Virus record (IMG/VR): IMGVR_UViG_3300032265_001756
Location: 1-29,537 of that record
Source: a virus
Length of the DNA: 29,537 bases
Direction: 5' to 3' (one strand)
Part shown: one piece after another, positions 1-7,598 of the stretch
Position numbering within the stretch: position 1 is the first letter of the stretch
Layout: each line of letters begins with the position of its first letter
Made by a program: the position numbers and the translations under genes
Notes under the pieces: model-generated
Seen by the model: the letters and a program-made list of their open reading frames with translations, nothing else
Told to the model about the DNA's origin: nothing
Databases searched by the model: none

Positions 1-2
1 GG

Positions 3-521
3 ACTAAAACAATCACAGGTTCAGTTTTCATAAGTGGTTCTAAAAATATAATAGGAACTAATACTATAACTGGGTCTTTAAATGTTTCTGGTTCAAGTAC
101 ATTTTCCGGATCGCTTAATGTAACTAATGGAATAACTGGTTCTTTACTTGGAACTGCATCCTATGCACAAACAGCTTCGTACGTGCAAAATGCACAGACA
201 GCTAGCTATGTTTTAAATTCAATAAGTAGTTCTTACGCTGCAACTGCTTCATACGTGCAAAATGCACAGACAGCTAGCTATGTATTAAATTCAATAAGTA
301 GTTCTTACGCTGCAACTGCTTCATATGTAGCATACGCTTCTTCATTTCCATTCACAGGAAGTGCAATTATAACCGGATCATTTAAAGTAATAGGTTCAAC
401 TGTAGTAACTGGGTCAACTACGTTATCAGGTTCAACAACATTAATTGGACCTACAATTATTAATGGGTTACCAATTAACACGGCAGGATTAAATTTAGCA
501 AACTTTTATAACTTTTTTTAA
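3..521 (+). CDS. Tail fibre protein, C-terminal part (5' truncated by window)
   Basis: The reading frame is open from base 3 to the TAA at 519-521, so this is the last 172 residues of a longer protein and no start is visible. The sequence is low-complexity and rich in Gly, Ser, Thr and Ala, with repeated GSxxxxGS and TASYxxxA units. This is a pattern common in trimeric phage tail fibres of marine and Bacteroidota phages. Two nearly identical 24-residue units (bases 180-323) lie in the middle. The C-terminus is more regular (repeats of TGSTTLSGSTTL type) and ends in a hydrophobic NFYNFF. Its place just before other surface proteins and the tail sheath supports a fibre role. The receptor specificity cannot be read from the sequence. 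Confidence 0.7.
   Translation, partial: TKTITGSVFISGSKNIIGTNTITGSLNVSGSSTFSGSLNVTNGITGSLLGTASYAQTASYVQNAQTASYVLNSISSSYAATASYVQNAQTASYVLNSISSSYAATASYVAYASSFPFTGSAIITGSFKVIGSTVVTGSTTLSGSTTLIGPTIINGLPINTAGLNLANFYNFF
180..323 (+). repeat. 72-bp tandem repeat, two copies, inside the fibre gene
   Basis: Copy 1 is 180-251 and copy 2 is 252-323. They match except for one base (TTT in copy 1, TAT in copy 2, near 213/285). Each encodes 24 residues starting YVQNAQTASYV. The near-identity at DNA level, including synonymous positions, points to a recent duplication by slippage or recombination, which would lengthen the fibre by one unit. Confidence 0.9.
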
Positions 522-531
522 AAATAAAAAT

Positions 532-786
532 ATGAGATACACAGCACCAGACGGATTTATTATCCAATCAGATTCAACTCAACCAGTAACATATTCCTGT
601 CCTTGTACAAACACAGGACCAGGAATTTATGATACATTAGAAACAGAAGGAGCAGGAACTGAAATTGGAATAAGACAAATTAAAATTCACAAAATTGTTG
701 ATAATGGTATAATAACAATTACCGTAACAGAATCAACAGATGATGAATTAAGACAATATATTGAATCAACAAAAACAAATAACTAA
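532..786 (+). CDS. Small hypothetical protein, probably virion-associated
   Basis: 84 residues, beginning MRYTAPDGFIIQSDSTQPV and ending in a charged tail (ESTKTNN). It has no signal peptide or membrane segment. A CPC motif (residues 23-25) and a glycine-rich loop are followed by an alternating hydrophobic stretch (IKIHKIVDNGIITITVTE) that looks like beta strands. I do not recognise the family. It sits 10 bases after the fibre gene and 2 bases before the next gene, so it is probably co-transcribed with virion surface genes and may be a fibre accessory or chaperone. Confidence 0.6.
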   Translation: MRYTAPDGFIIQSDSTQPVTYSCPCTNTGPGIYDTLETEGAGTEIGIRQIKIHKIVDNGIITITVTESTDDELRQYIESTKTNN

Positions 787-788
787 TT

Positions 789-1226
789 ATGGCAGCAAAC
801 ACATCACCAATATTTATTTTAACACCAAATGTAGGCACAACTCGTATATCAGGTTCTAACACAGCTTCTGACGGTTCAGGTACCGTTTATCAATTACTAA
901 CAGCAGGTGCAAATGGAACTCGTGTAGATGCAATTCGTATTCGTAACTCGCAGATTACAGCAGCTGCATCTTCTGCGATGGTTCATAAAATATTTTATTC
1001 ACCAACAGTAGTTACAGGCGCACCCGGATCTGGTTCTTATAAATTAGTAGCAGAGGTAGCAACTGCTACAGCTACTCGTTCTACAACAGCTATTGGTGCA
1101 GCTTCAATTTACGCTTTCGATCAACCATTTATAATGGCTTCAGGTTCAGCTTTATATGCTTGTCAATCAGTTTATGCATCAGCAGCTGATCAATTTGATG
1201 TCCAAGCATTTTCGGGTGATTATTAA
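789..1226 (+). CDS. Virion structural protein (fibre or decoration type)
   Basis: 145 residues, rich in Ala, Ser and Thr, with no membrane segment. It contains a short motif pattern (GANGTRVDAIRIRNS at about residues 41-55) that I recall from small structural proteins of tailed phages, where a beta-sandwich subunit carries a T/S-rich exterior. The start ATG follows the upstream stop by two bases. Its place between a fibre gene and a beta-solenoid gene fits a virion exterior role. The exact position on the particle is not determinable. Confidence 0.6.
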   Translation: MAANTSPIFILTPNVGTTRISGSNTASDGSGTVYQLLTAGANGTRVDAIRIRNSQITAAASSAMVHKIFYSPTVVTGAPGSGSYKLVAEVATATATRSTTAIGAASIYAFDQPFIMASGSALYACQSVYASAADQFDVQAFSGDY

Positions 1227-1236
1227 AAATTAAACC

Positions 1237-3279
1237 ATGGCTACATATTATTTTAGAAATAATACATCAAGCTGGAACACAGCTAGCAATTGGAGTACAT
1301 CAAGTGGCGGAGCGGCTGATGGTGCTGTGCCAACATCAGCTGATAACGCTATATTTGATTCAAATAGTGGTGCTTGTAACGTTGATACCGCTAGTGCAAA
1401 TTGTAATGCTATAACTTTTACAAGTTATACAAATACAATAACAATGACTAACGATATTCGTGTTTACGGTAATATATTATTAAGCGGTTCTAGCGTAACA
1501 GCAACTGGTAGTGGTACTCTTTTCGCATCATCTGGTACTACATCAATAACAAGTAATGGTTTTACATGGGGTGGTAATTTAAAATTAAATGGAACTGTTA
1601 CTTTAATTGATGATATGAGGATTGGGGGTACTTTAAGTAATACTGGTGGTGTTACTGTAAACGGTACTTTTAATTTATATATAGCTGGCAGTGTAAATCT
1701 AAGTTCTGTTCTTACTGGAACATTAACTATTATAATGAATGGTAATGGTAGTGTGAGTACAAACGGTACAGCTAACGGTACGAGAATAAATGGCTTTACA
1801 ATTAATACATCAGGATCAATCACTTTTACAAATGCTAGTACTACTACGTTTACTTCAATAAATAATACTTTTACCTTTACATATACTGCTGGAACAGTTG
1901 TATTTACTGGTTCTACTATACAATTCCAAGGTACATCAACGGGTGCCTCTCAAAATATTGTTTTCAACAATATTAGTGGTTTAACATTTAATAATGTTAT
2001 TTTCCAATTAGGTGCTAGTGGTAATTATACGTTAAATTCAGCAATGTATATTAGTGGAACAACAACATTTACAAGTCCTAATAATTATACTGTTCCATTT
2101 AATGGTAGTAATTTATACTTAGGTAGTGTTACTTGTTCTAATACAGGTGTTGTTCAATCAACATCAACATCGAAATTTATTTTTTATTATGGCGGTACCT
2201 TTAACGGTAATGCAGCATTTGTTTTTAGTAATAATATCGATATTAATTGTAGCGGTAATACATTAAATATGAGTGGAACTATGTATTATAATACAGGTAC
2301 CTTAAATTATATAAGTGGCAACGTTTTGTGTGACCAAACATCAAATCTTATAGTAACAACATGTACTCTTAATACCACTGGTATGAGTTGGAATCAGTTG
2401 ACATTTAATGGTGGTACTTCAACATTAATACTTGGTAGTAATTTATATTGCAACTCTGTTTTATGTGGTACCAATGGTACAATGGTTATGACAATAAATG
2501 GTCCTTATACATTGTATATTGGTTATAATGGAAACGTTGGTACCTTTACAAACGGTCCAGTTGGCGGTGCTTCTTTTATAAATGGTACAGCTACTATTGA
2601 AATTGGTGGTCAAGGTGGTGTTGGTTATATGAACTGTACTGGTGTTAGGAATTTACAAATACAAATCAATTTTAATTTTAATTTTAAAGGTACTCTTATT
2701 ATTCAAGATGCAATAGCACCACCAAACTTAAACGTTGTTAATAACCCACTTGTAACTCAAACTTTGACTTGGTTGACATTCAATGGCGGTAGTAATACCT
2801 ACACTTACAAATCTGGAAATATAATAACCAAAAACGTTTATAACGGGTTGGGTTCAACACTTGTTTGTGGCGCCGGAACGTTTATTAATTTTGACAAAAT
2901 ACCGTTTGGTTATGTATTGTTTATTTCAAATACAACAACAACTTTTAATAGATTTTTTAATGGTAGTCCAAAAGTGATAACCCAAATAGGAACCACTGAC
3001 CCTACTGTAGCAACTGCCAATTACACCATACAATTTCAAGACAGTTTTGAAAAACTATCCAATTTTATCAAAATAAGCAATTGTACATTAACTAGACCAC
3101 TTCAGCTTTTGATAACCACAAAAAATGCAAATAAAGGTAACAATATCGGAATTAGATACATCAATCAATTACCAAATGGAATTGCAAGAAAAACTACAAC
3201 AATACCAACTAATTTAGCTGGATCTGATGTTGTTCCGATGTGGGGTGGTTTAGTGGCAGATCCAAACACAGTTTTTTAA
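1237..3279 (+). CDS. Large beta-solenoid-like virion surface protein or fibre
   Basis: 680 residues, dominated by Thr, Asn, Ser and Gly in short repeating beta-strand/turn units (for example NGT, SGT, FNGG), as in right-handed beta-helix fibres and tailspikes. The N-terminus (YYFRNNTSSWNTASNWS, then a GGAADGAVPTSADNAIFD segment) resembles a recurrent phage tail/surface module. The last 100 residues are less repetitive and include KTTTIPTNLAGSDVVPMWGG. No catalytic motif of a depolymerase is evident. An antisense ORF inside it is a shadow. Function as an adhesin is inferred from composition and position before the tail sheath gene. Confidence 0.65.
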   Translation: MATYYFRNNTSSWNTASNWSTSSGGAADGAVPTSADNAIFDSNSGACNVDTASANCNAITFTSYTNTITMTNDIRVYGNILLSGSSVTATGSGTLFASSGTTSITSNGFTWGGNLKLNGTVTLIDDMRIGGTLSNTGGVTVNGTFNLYIAGSVNLSSVLTGTLTIIMNGNGSVSTNGTANGTRINGFTINTSGSITFTNASTTTFTSINNTFTFTYTAGTVVFTGSTIQFQGTSTGASQNIVFNNISGLTFNNVIFQLGASGNYTLNSAMYISGTTTFTSPNNYTVPFNGSNLYLGSVTCSNTGVVQSTSTSKFIFYYGGTFNGNAAFVFSNNIDINCSGNTLNMSGTMYYNTGTLNYISGNVLCDQTSNLIVTTCTLNTTGMSWNQLTFNGGTSTLILGSNLYCNSVLCGTNGTMVMTINGPYTLYIGYNGNVGTFTNGPVGGASFINGTATIEIGGQGGVGYMNCTGVRNLQIQINFNFNFKGTLIIQDAIAPPNLNVVNNPLVTQTLTWLTFNGGSNTYTYKSGNIITKNVYNGLGSTLVCGAGTFINFDKIPFGYVLFISNTTTTFNRFFNGSPKVITQIGTTDPTVATANYTIQFQDSFEKLSNFIKISNCTLTRPLQLLITTKNANKGNNIGIRYINQLPNGIARKTTTIPTNLAGSDVVPMWGGLVADPNTVF

Positions 3280-3310
3280 TTTATAAATATATTTTACATA
3301 GAATTTTACA

Positions 3311-3325
3311 TATTTATTAATAAAC
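3311..3325 (+). promoter_or_regulatory. Late-type box upstream of tail sheath gene
   Basis: TATTTATTAATAAAC starts 28 bases before the sheath ATG in an otherwise A-rich leader. It matches the box found before five other structural genes in this window (consensus TATTTATaATAAA). No TTTGG element lies upstream, unlike the early-type promoters. A perfect TATAAATA, the T4 late promoter sequence, also occurs at 3282-3289. Confidence 0.5.
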
Positions 3326-3338
3326 ATAAAATAACAAT

Positions 3339-5066
3339 ATGGCATCAACCTTAATATCTCCAGGTGTACTTGCAAGAGAAAATAATACTTCACAAGTATC
3401 ACAGCAACCAGTAGCAGTAGGAGCTGCTATTATAGGTCCAACAGCAAAAGGTCCTATACAAATTCCTACATTAGTAACAAGTTATCAAGATTATGTAAAT
3501 AAATTTGGTGATGTAGTAAGTATTACTAGTGCAAGTATAACAAACAATTATTCTTACTTTACAAGTATTGCAGTTTATAATTATTTTTTAAATGGTGGTC
3601 AAACCATGTTAGTAACAAGAGTTGTAAGTGGTTCTTACACGCCAGCAACTTCAACTGCAATTTCTTCTAGTTTAAGTACAAACGCATTTACATTAGAAAC
3701 TCTTTCACAAGGAGCTATAATGAATAGTACAAGTCCTGAAATTAGTGGATCATTAACAAGTGGATCAAATGATAATTTACGTTGGGAAATTGTTAGTCCT
3801 AATACCGCTTCAGGAACATTTACATTATTAATTAGACGTGGTAATGATCAATCACCTGTTAATAAAACTATTTTAGAACAATATACAAATGTTTCTTTAG
3901 ATCCATATTCACCAAATTATATAGCTTCAGCTATTGGTGATTATACATATACTTATACTACAGATAGCTCAACAGGAGCAGCATATTTACAGTTAAGTGG
4001 AAGTTATCCAAATCGTTCAAAATATATTCGTGTTAAATCTGTAAATTTGATGACTCCATATTATTTAAATAATTATGGTGTAGCACAATCTCAGTACACA
4101 GCATCTATTCCATTAGCAGCTAGTGGTTCATTTGGTGGAGCTACAGGAACTGTTTCAACTTCATCAACATTTTATGATCAAATTTCAGATGGAAATATGC
4201 AAGGTTTAGTAGCAGCTAACTATACAAATTCAATTGCATTATTGGCAAATAAAGATGATTATCAATATAATGTATTATTAACTCCTGGTTTAATTAATAA
4301 TTTTACAAGTAATGTGAGTGTTCAAAGTACAATTATTTCAAATGTGCAAGATAGAGGTAATAGTATATATGTTATAGATTTAGTAGGATATGGTAAACAA
4401 GTGGGTGATGTAGTAAATCAATCAATAGCAGCTCCAAACACAACATATGCAGCATCTTATTGGCCTTGGGTTTTAGTACAAGACCCAGCAACAGGTAAAA
4501 ATGTTTGGGTTCCAGCTTCAACATTAATTGGTGGTGTTTATGCATATACTGATATAGTAGCAGGTCCTTGGTTTGCACCAGCAGGTATTAATCGTGGTGG
4601 TTTAGGTTCAGTAATTCGCCCAGAAAGAAGATTATCTCAGGGTGATAGAGATACATTATATATAAACAGTGTAAATCCAATTGCTTCATTTCCAGGCAAA
4701 GGAGTAGTAGTTTATGGAAATAAAACATTAACAAACATTCCATCAGCTTTAGATAGAGTAAATGTGCGTCGTTTATTAATTGCTCTTAAATCTTATATTT
4801 CTCAAATTGCAAATAATTTAGTATTTGAACAAAATACAATTGCTACAAGAAATGTATTTTTAAGTCAAGTAAATCCTTACTTAGCAAGTGTACAACAAAA
4901 ACAAGGTTTATATGCATTTAAAGTAGTAATGGATTCAACAAATAACACTCCAGATGTAATTGATAGAAATCAATTAATTGGTCAGATTTTTATTCAACCA
5001 ACTAAAACAGCTGAATTTATTTATTTAGATTTCAACATTACACCAACAGGAGTTTCATTTAGCTAA
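3339..5066 (+). CDS. Contractile tail sheath protein (gp18-like)
   Basis: 575 residues. The N-terminus (STLISPGVLARENNTSQV) is the classic sheath start in which ISPGV precedes the first strand of the handshake domain. AAIIGPTAKGP follows. The C-terminal part contains YINSVNPIASFPGKGVVVYGNKTL, a VNVRRLLIALKSYI helix and a final segment (FIYLDFNITPTGVSFS), all typical of T4-like sheath domains. The length is somewhat below T4 gp18 (659 aa). It polymerises around the tail tube and contracts to drive it through the envelope. It has its own leader with a late-type box and is followed directly by the tube gene, the usual order in T4-like phages. Confidence 0.95.
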   Translation: MASTLISPGVLARENNTSQVSQQPVAVGAAIIGPTAKGPIQIPTLVTSYQDYVNKFGDVVSITSASITNNYSYFTSIAVYNYFLNGGQTMLVTRVVSGSYTPATSTAISSSLSTNAFTLETLSQGAIMNSTSPEISGSLTSGSNDNLRWEIVSPNTASGTFTLLIRRGNDQSPVNKTILEQYTNVSLDPYSPNYIASAIGDYTYTYTTDSSTGAAYLQLSGSYPNRSKYIRVKSVNLMTPYYLNNYGVAQSQYTASIPLAASGSFGGATGTVSTSSTFYDQISDGNMQGLVAANYTNSIALLANKDDYQYNVLLTPGLINNFTSNVSVQSTIISNVQDRGNSIYVIDLVGYGKQVGDVVNQSIAAPNTTYAASYWPWVLVQDPATGKNVWVPASTLIGGVYAYTDIVAGPWFAPAGINRGGLGSVIRPERRLSQGDRDTLYINSVNPIASFPGKGVVVYGNKTLTNIPSALDRVNVRRLLIALKSYISQIANNLVFEQNTIATRNVFLSQVNPYLASVQQKQGLYAFKVVMDSTNNTPDVIDRNQLIGQIFIQPTKTAEFIYLDFNITPTGVSFS

Positions 5067-5081
5067 TATTTATTAATAGAC
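5067..5081 (+). promoter_or_regulatory. Late-type box upstream of tail tube gene
   Basis: TATTTATTAATAGAC begins at the end of the sheath stop codon and lies 37 bases before the tube ATG. It is the same box as upstream of the sheath gene, so the tube may be transcribed independently to reach high copy number. Confidence 0.5.
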
Positions 5082-5103
5082 AATAAAATAAAAACAAATA
5101 ACA

Positions 5104-5592
5104 ATGGCAGTACTTTCAGCAAACGAAATATTCTTCACAAGTTTTGAACCTAAAGTTCAAAATCGCTTTATAATGTATGTAGATGGAGTTCCATCATACA
5201 TGATTAAAGCAATTAGCGCAGTAGGATTTGAACAAGGAGAAATTAAATTAAATCATATCAATATTTACCGTAAAATTAAAGGTAGAACTTCATGGAATGA
5301 TATTACAATGACATTATATGATCCAATTACACCATCTGGTGCTCAAGCAGTAATGGAATGGGTACGTTTAGGTCATGAATCAGTAACAGGTAGAGATGGT
5401 TATTCTGACTTTTATAAAAAGGACGTAACTATTAATGTTTTAGGACCTGTAGGTGATATTGTAAGTGAATGGGTAATTAAAGGAGCATTTATTAAATCTG
5501 GTAATTTTGGTGAATATAACTGGGATACAGATGCAGCAGCTCAAAATATATCAGTTGTATTGGGTATGGATTATTGCATTCTCAATTTCTGA
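5104..5592 (+). CDS. Tail tube protein (gp19-like)
   Basis: 162 residues, matching T4 gp19 (163 aa) in length. The pattern FEPKVQNRFIMYVDGVPSYMIKA near the N-terminus, then INIYRKIKGRTSWNDITMTL and a C-terminal ISVVLGMDYCILNF, is characteristic of T4-like tube subunits. Hexamers stack to form the inner tube used for DNA delivery. It follows the sheath gene and is followed by a strong terminator, which would isolate this highly expressed gene. Confidence 0.95.
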   Translation: MAVLSANEIFFTSFEPKVQNRFIMYVDGVPSYMIKAISAVGFEQGEIKLNHINIYRKIKGRTSWNDITMTLYDPITPSGAQAVMEWVRLGHESVTGRDGYSDFYKKDVTINVLGPVGDIVSEWVIKGAFIKSGNFGEYNWDTDAAAQNISVVLGMDYCILNF

Positions 5593-5633
5593 CCTTCGAT
5601 TAAAAATTTTACAATCCAAACCAATTTTGAAAG

Positions 5634-5667
5634 ATCCTTCGATATTTATTATCGAAGGATTTTTTTG
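5634..5667 (+). terminator. Rho-independent terminator after the tube gene
   Basis: An 11-bp perfect stem (5634-5644 with 5650-5660) has a five-base loop TTTAT and is followed by a run of six T. It lies 40 bases after the tube stop codon and would end the sheath/tube transcripts. The loop region also spells TATTTATT, resembling the late-type box, probably by chance. Confidence 0.88.
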
Positions 5668-5680
5668 TCCTTAATTAAAT

Positions 5681-6526
5681 ATGAAAACATTTAAATGTCA
5701 ACTCTGCGATTACAAAACCGATAAACAACAAAAGTTAAGTAAACATACTAATTTTATTCATAAACTTAAATTTCCTGATTATCTTATTCAAGTTAAATAT
5801 AATGGAGTAAATCCATTATGTGAATGTGGATGTAAAGAAAAAACTAAATATTCTCCCGAAAACGGAGATTTTTATAAATTTATACGTGGTCATCAATCTA
5901 GATTAGAAGGACATTGGGGAGATTTAAATAATCCAAAACGAGTAAATAAAATAATATCAACTCGTAAAGCAAAATTTACTTCTGGTGAATACGATCATAT
6001 AAAAAATGCTGTAAGAAATAGAGATAATATAGAACTAGGAAAAAAGATATCTAAAAGTACTAAAGGAATCCCCAAACCTAAACCTGAAGGATTTGGAGTA
6101 GGAAGAAAACATTCAAAAAAGACTAAAGAAAAAATGAGTAATTCAGCAATACAAAGAATAATTAAAACTGGAAAAGTAAAACGATCTTTACTAGAAATAA
6201 AATTTGAATTGTTTTTTAGATTACTTAATATAAATTTTCAACATTCTTATTACATTAACACTAAAGAAAATCATTTTATATATGATTTTTATTTACCTAA
6301 ACATAATATATTAATTGAAGTAGATGGAGATTTTTGGCACTGTAATCCAAATACAAAGTATGCATCTCCAGAATGTAAAACTCAAGAAATTAATATATTA
6401 AATGATCAACAAAAAAATAAATGGGCTCAAGACAATGGTTTTAAATTACTTAGATTTTGGGAAAAAGACATTAATGAAAATCCTCAACAAATAATAGAAA
6501 TACTTAAAAAAGAAGCTCACATTTAG
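5681..6526 (+). CDS. Free-standing homing endonuclease, Vsr/DUF559-like nuclease domain
   Basis: 281 residues in three parts. The N-terminus has a C2H2 zinc-finger pattern (C6, C9, H22, H27), followed by a CECGC...GH motif (residues 47-71) frequent in phage homing enzymes. The middle has NUMOD3-like DNA-binding segments (SKSTKGIPKP, then GRKHSKKTKEKMSNS). The C-terminal domain (about 165-270) has FIYDFYLPKHNILIEVDGDFW with D202, E213, D215 and H220, plus a KLLRFWEKDI strand, as in very-short-patch-repair type nucleases. It presumably cuts an allele lacking the gene and spreads by recombination. It is bracketed by terminators between the tube and gp26-like genes, as expected for a mobile insertion. 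Catalytic assignment is by pattern only. Confidence 0.85.
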   Translation: MKTFKCQLCDYKTDKQQKLSKHTNFIHKLKFPDYLIQVKYNGVNPLCECGCKEKTKYSPENGDFYKFIRGHQSRLEGHWGDLNNPKRVNKIISTRKAKFTSGEYDHIKNAVRNRDNIELGKKISKSTKGIPKPKPEGFGVGRKHSKKTKEKMSNSAIQRIIKTGKVKRSLLEIKFELFFRLLNINFQHSYYINTKENHFIYDFYLPKHNILIEVDGDFWHCNPNTKYASPECKTQEINILNDQQKNKWAQDNGFKLLRFWEKDINENPQQIIEILKKEAHI

Positions 6527-6538
6527 TGAGCTTTCTTT
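6513..6538 (+). terminator. Terminator hairpin overlapping the endonuclease stop codon
   Basis: An 8-bp stem (6513-6520 with 6526-6533) has loop ATTTA and is followed by a T-rich tract (TCTTTAT). The endonuclease TAG stop begins inside the loop. With the hairpin at 5634-5667, it insulates the endonuclease gene from flanking tail genes. Confidence 0.65.
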
Positions 6539-6548
6539 ATCTTACATA

Positions 6549-6563
6549 TATTTATATACAAAA
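6549..6563 (+). promoter_or_regulatory. Late-type box upstream of gp26-like gene
   Basis: TATTTATATAC begins 22 bases before the ATG at 6571, just after the endonuclease terminator, so the downstream tail genes need a new promoter here. The core TATTTATA is identical to that before the tape measure gene. Confidence 0.5.
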
Positions 6564-6570
6564 ATAAGTC

Positions 6571-7302
6571 ATGGAAAACAAAACAAACGTAGCTACAGAA
6601 ACAATAGAATTACCTTCAAAAGGTTTATTATATCCTAAAACTAACCCACTTTCAAGTGGTAAAATAGAAATGAGATATATGACAGCAGCAGATGAAGATA
6701 TCTTAACTAATCAATCTTACATTACAAAAGGAACAGTAATTGATAAATTATTAAAAGTCTTAATTGTTAGTGAAATAAATTATGATGATTTAATTGTAGG
6801 AGATAAAAATGCAGTAATGATTGCAGCTCGTGTTTTAGGTTATGGTAAAGATTATACATTTATGTATGATAATGAAGAATATACTATTGATTTATCTCAA
6901 TTACAAGATAAACCATTTGATACTACTTTAATTACTCCTGGTATAAATGAATTTGAATTTACATTACCTTCAACAGATAATAAGTTAACATTTAAAATCT
7001 TAAACAATTCAGATGATAAAAAAATAAATCAAGAATTAGAAGGTTTAAAGAAATTTAATAAAAATGTATCTCCAGAATTATCAACTCGTTTAAAATACAT
7101 TATAACATCTGTTAATGGTGAACGTGATGTAAAAACAATACGAGAATTTATAGATAAACATTTATTAGCTCGAGATTCTCGAGCATTAAGAGAATACATA
7201 AAACAAGTACAACCAGATGTTGACTTGACTTTTTTTCCCCAAGGAACAGACAAAGCCGTTAATATTCCCATTGGACTTAACTTTTTTTGGCCTGACGCTT
7301 GA
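6571..7302 (+). CDS. gp26-like baseplate/tail assembly chaperone
   Basis: 243 residues. Near the N-terminus, IELPSKGLLYPKTNPLSSGKI followed by RYMTAADEDILTNQSYI matches the T4 gp26-type (T4_baseplate) family as I know it, which starts with an LPSKGxxY motif. No membrane segment. In T4, gene 26 is followed by gene 51, and this position just upstream of the tape measure matches that of lambda G/GT tail assembly chaperones. The last 25 codons overlap another open frame, and two T7 runs (7230-7236 and 7282-7288) lie in the overlap, so a fraction of ribosomes may shift into the next ORF. The start is chosen by its spacing to the late-type box. Confidence 0.75.
   Translation: MENKTNVATETIELPSKGLLYPKTNPLSSGKIEMRYMTAADEDILTNQSYITKGTVIDKLLKVLIVSEINYDDLIVGDKNAVMIAARVLGYGKDYTFMYDNEEYTIDLSQLQDKPFDTTLITPGINEFEFTLPSTDNKLTFKILNNSDDKKINQELEGLKKFNKNVSPELSTRLKYIITSVNGERDVKTIREFIDKHLLARDSRALREYIKQVQPDVDLTFFPQGTDKAVNIPIGLNFFWPDA
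7229..7302 (+). other. Candidate programmed ribosomal frameshift region (+1 or -2)
   Basis: The downstream frame is open from 7229, right after an in-frame TGA at 7226-7228, and overlaps the end of the gp26-like gene. In frame 0 the site reads TTT TTT CCC CAA at 7231-7242. A +1 slip of the CCC codon onto the overlapping CCC enters the downstream frame. A second site reads TTT TTT TGG at 7282-7290, where a +1 slip on TTT-T does the same. A -2 slip on either T7 run is equivalent in frame. The downstream frame has no ATG before 7397. Confidence 0.55.
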
Positions 7303-7576
7303 GACAGCTCCCCAAGCAAGACTTAATTTATTTACTCAAATTCATGAAATAGTTTTTTATGGTAAAGGTGGATATGACTGGAATACTATTTATAACATGC
7401 CTATTTGGTTAAGAAAATTTACTTTTAGTAAAATAGAAGAACATTATCTTAAAGAATCTGAATCTACTCAAAATAAAGAAAACAGTGTAGTAGATGCTAA
7501 AGGTAACGTAAATAAAGAAATGTTTAAGTTAGCATCACAGGCATATAAATCTACGCCAAAATCTAAAAATAAATAA
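7271..7576 (+). CDS. gp51/'GT'-like tail assembly chaperone extension
   Basis: From a TTG at 7271 this encodes 101 residues. The frame itself is open from 7229. The core ARLNLFTQIHEIVFYGKGGY, then MPIWLRKFTF and KIEEHYLKE, is typical of gp51-like or 'T'-domain segments located before tape measure genes in T4-like phages. No ATG precedes the conserved core; the first in-frame ATG (7397) would remove about 40 conserved residues. The most economical reading is translation as a C-terminal extension of the gp26-like protein by frameshifting, giving a minor fusion that binds the tape measure. Initiation at TTG is the alternative. The C-terminus is polar and lysine-rich. Confidence 0.7.
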   Translation: MDLTFFGLTLETAPQARLNLFTQIHEIVFYGKGGYDWNTIYNMPIWLRKFTFSKIEEHYLKESESTQNKENSVVDAKGNVNKEMFKLASQAYKSTPKSKNK

Positions 7577-7589
7577 TATTTATAATAAA
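7577..7589 (+). promoter_or_regulatory. Late-type box upstream of tape measure gene
   Basis: TATTTATAATAAA begins 22 bases before the ATG at 7599, immediately after the preceding stop codon. It is one of three copies identical over 13 bases (also 9957 and 25247). Confidence 0.55.
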
Positions 7590-7598
7590 TAATATTAA

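Noticed and set aside
1464-1823. 119-aa antisense ORF under the solenoid gene
   Set aside because: Shadow of repetitive coding sequence on the + strand, with low-complexity Val/Pro/Leu composition and no start context.
3282-3289. Perfect T4-like TATAAATA
   Set aside because: It is 57 bases from the ATG and not repeated before the other structural genes, while TATTTATA boxes are. It is kept only as a note on the sheath leader.
7029-7319. 96-aa antisense ORF across the frameshift overlap
   Set aside because: Antisense shadow of the gp26-like gene; the + strand frames carry recognised domains.
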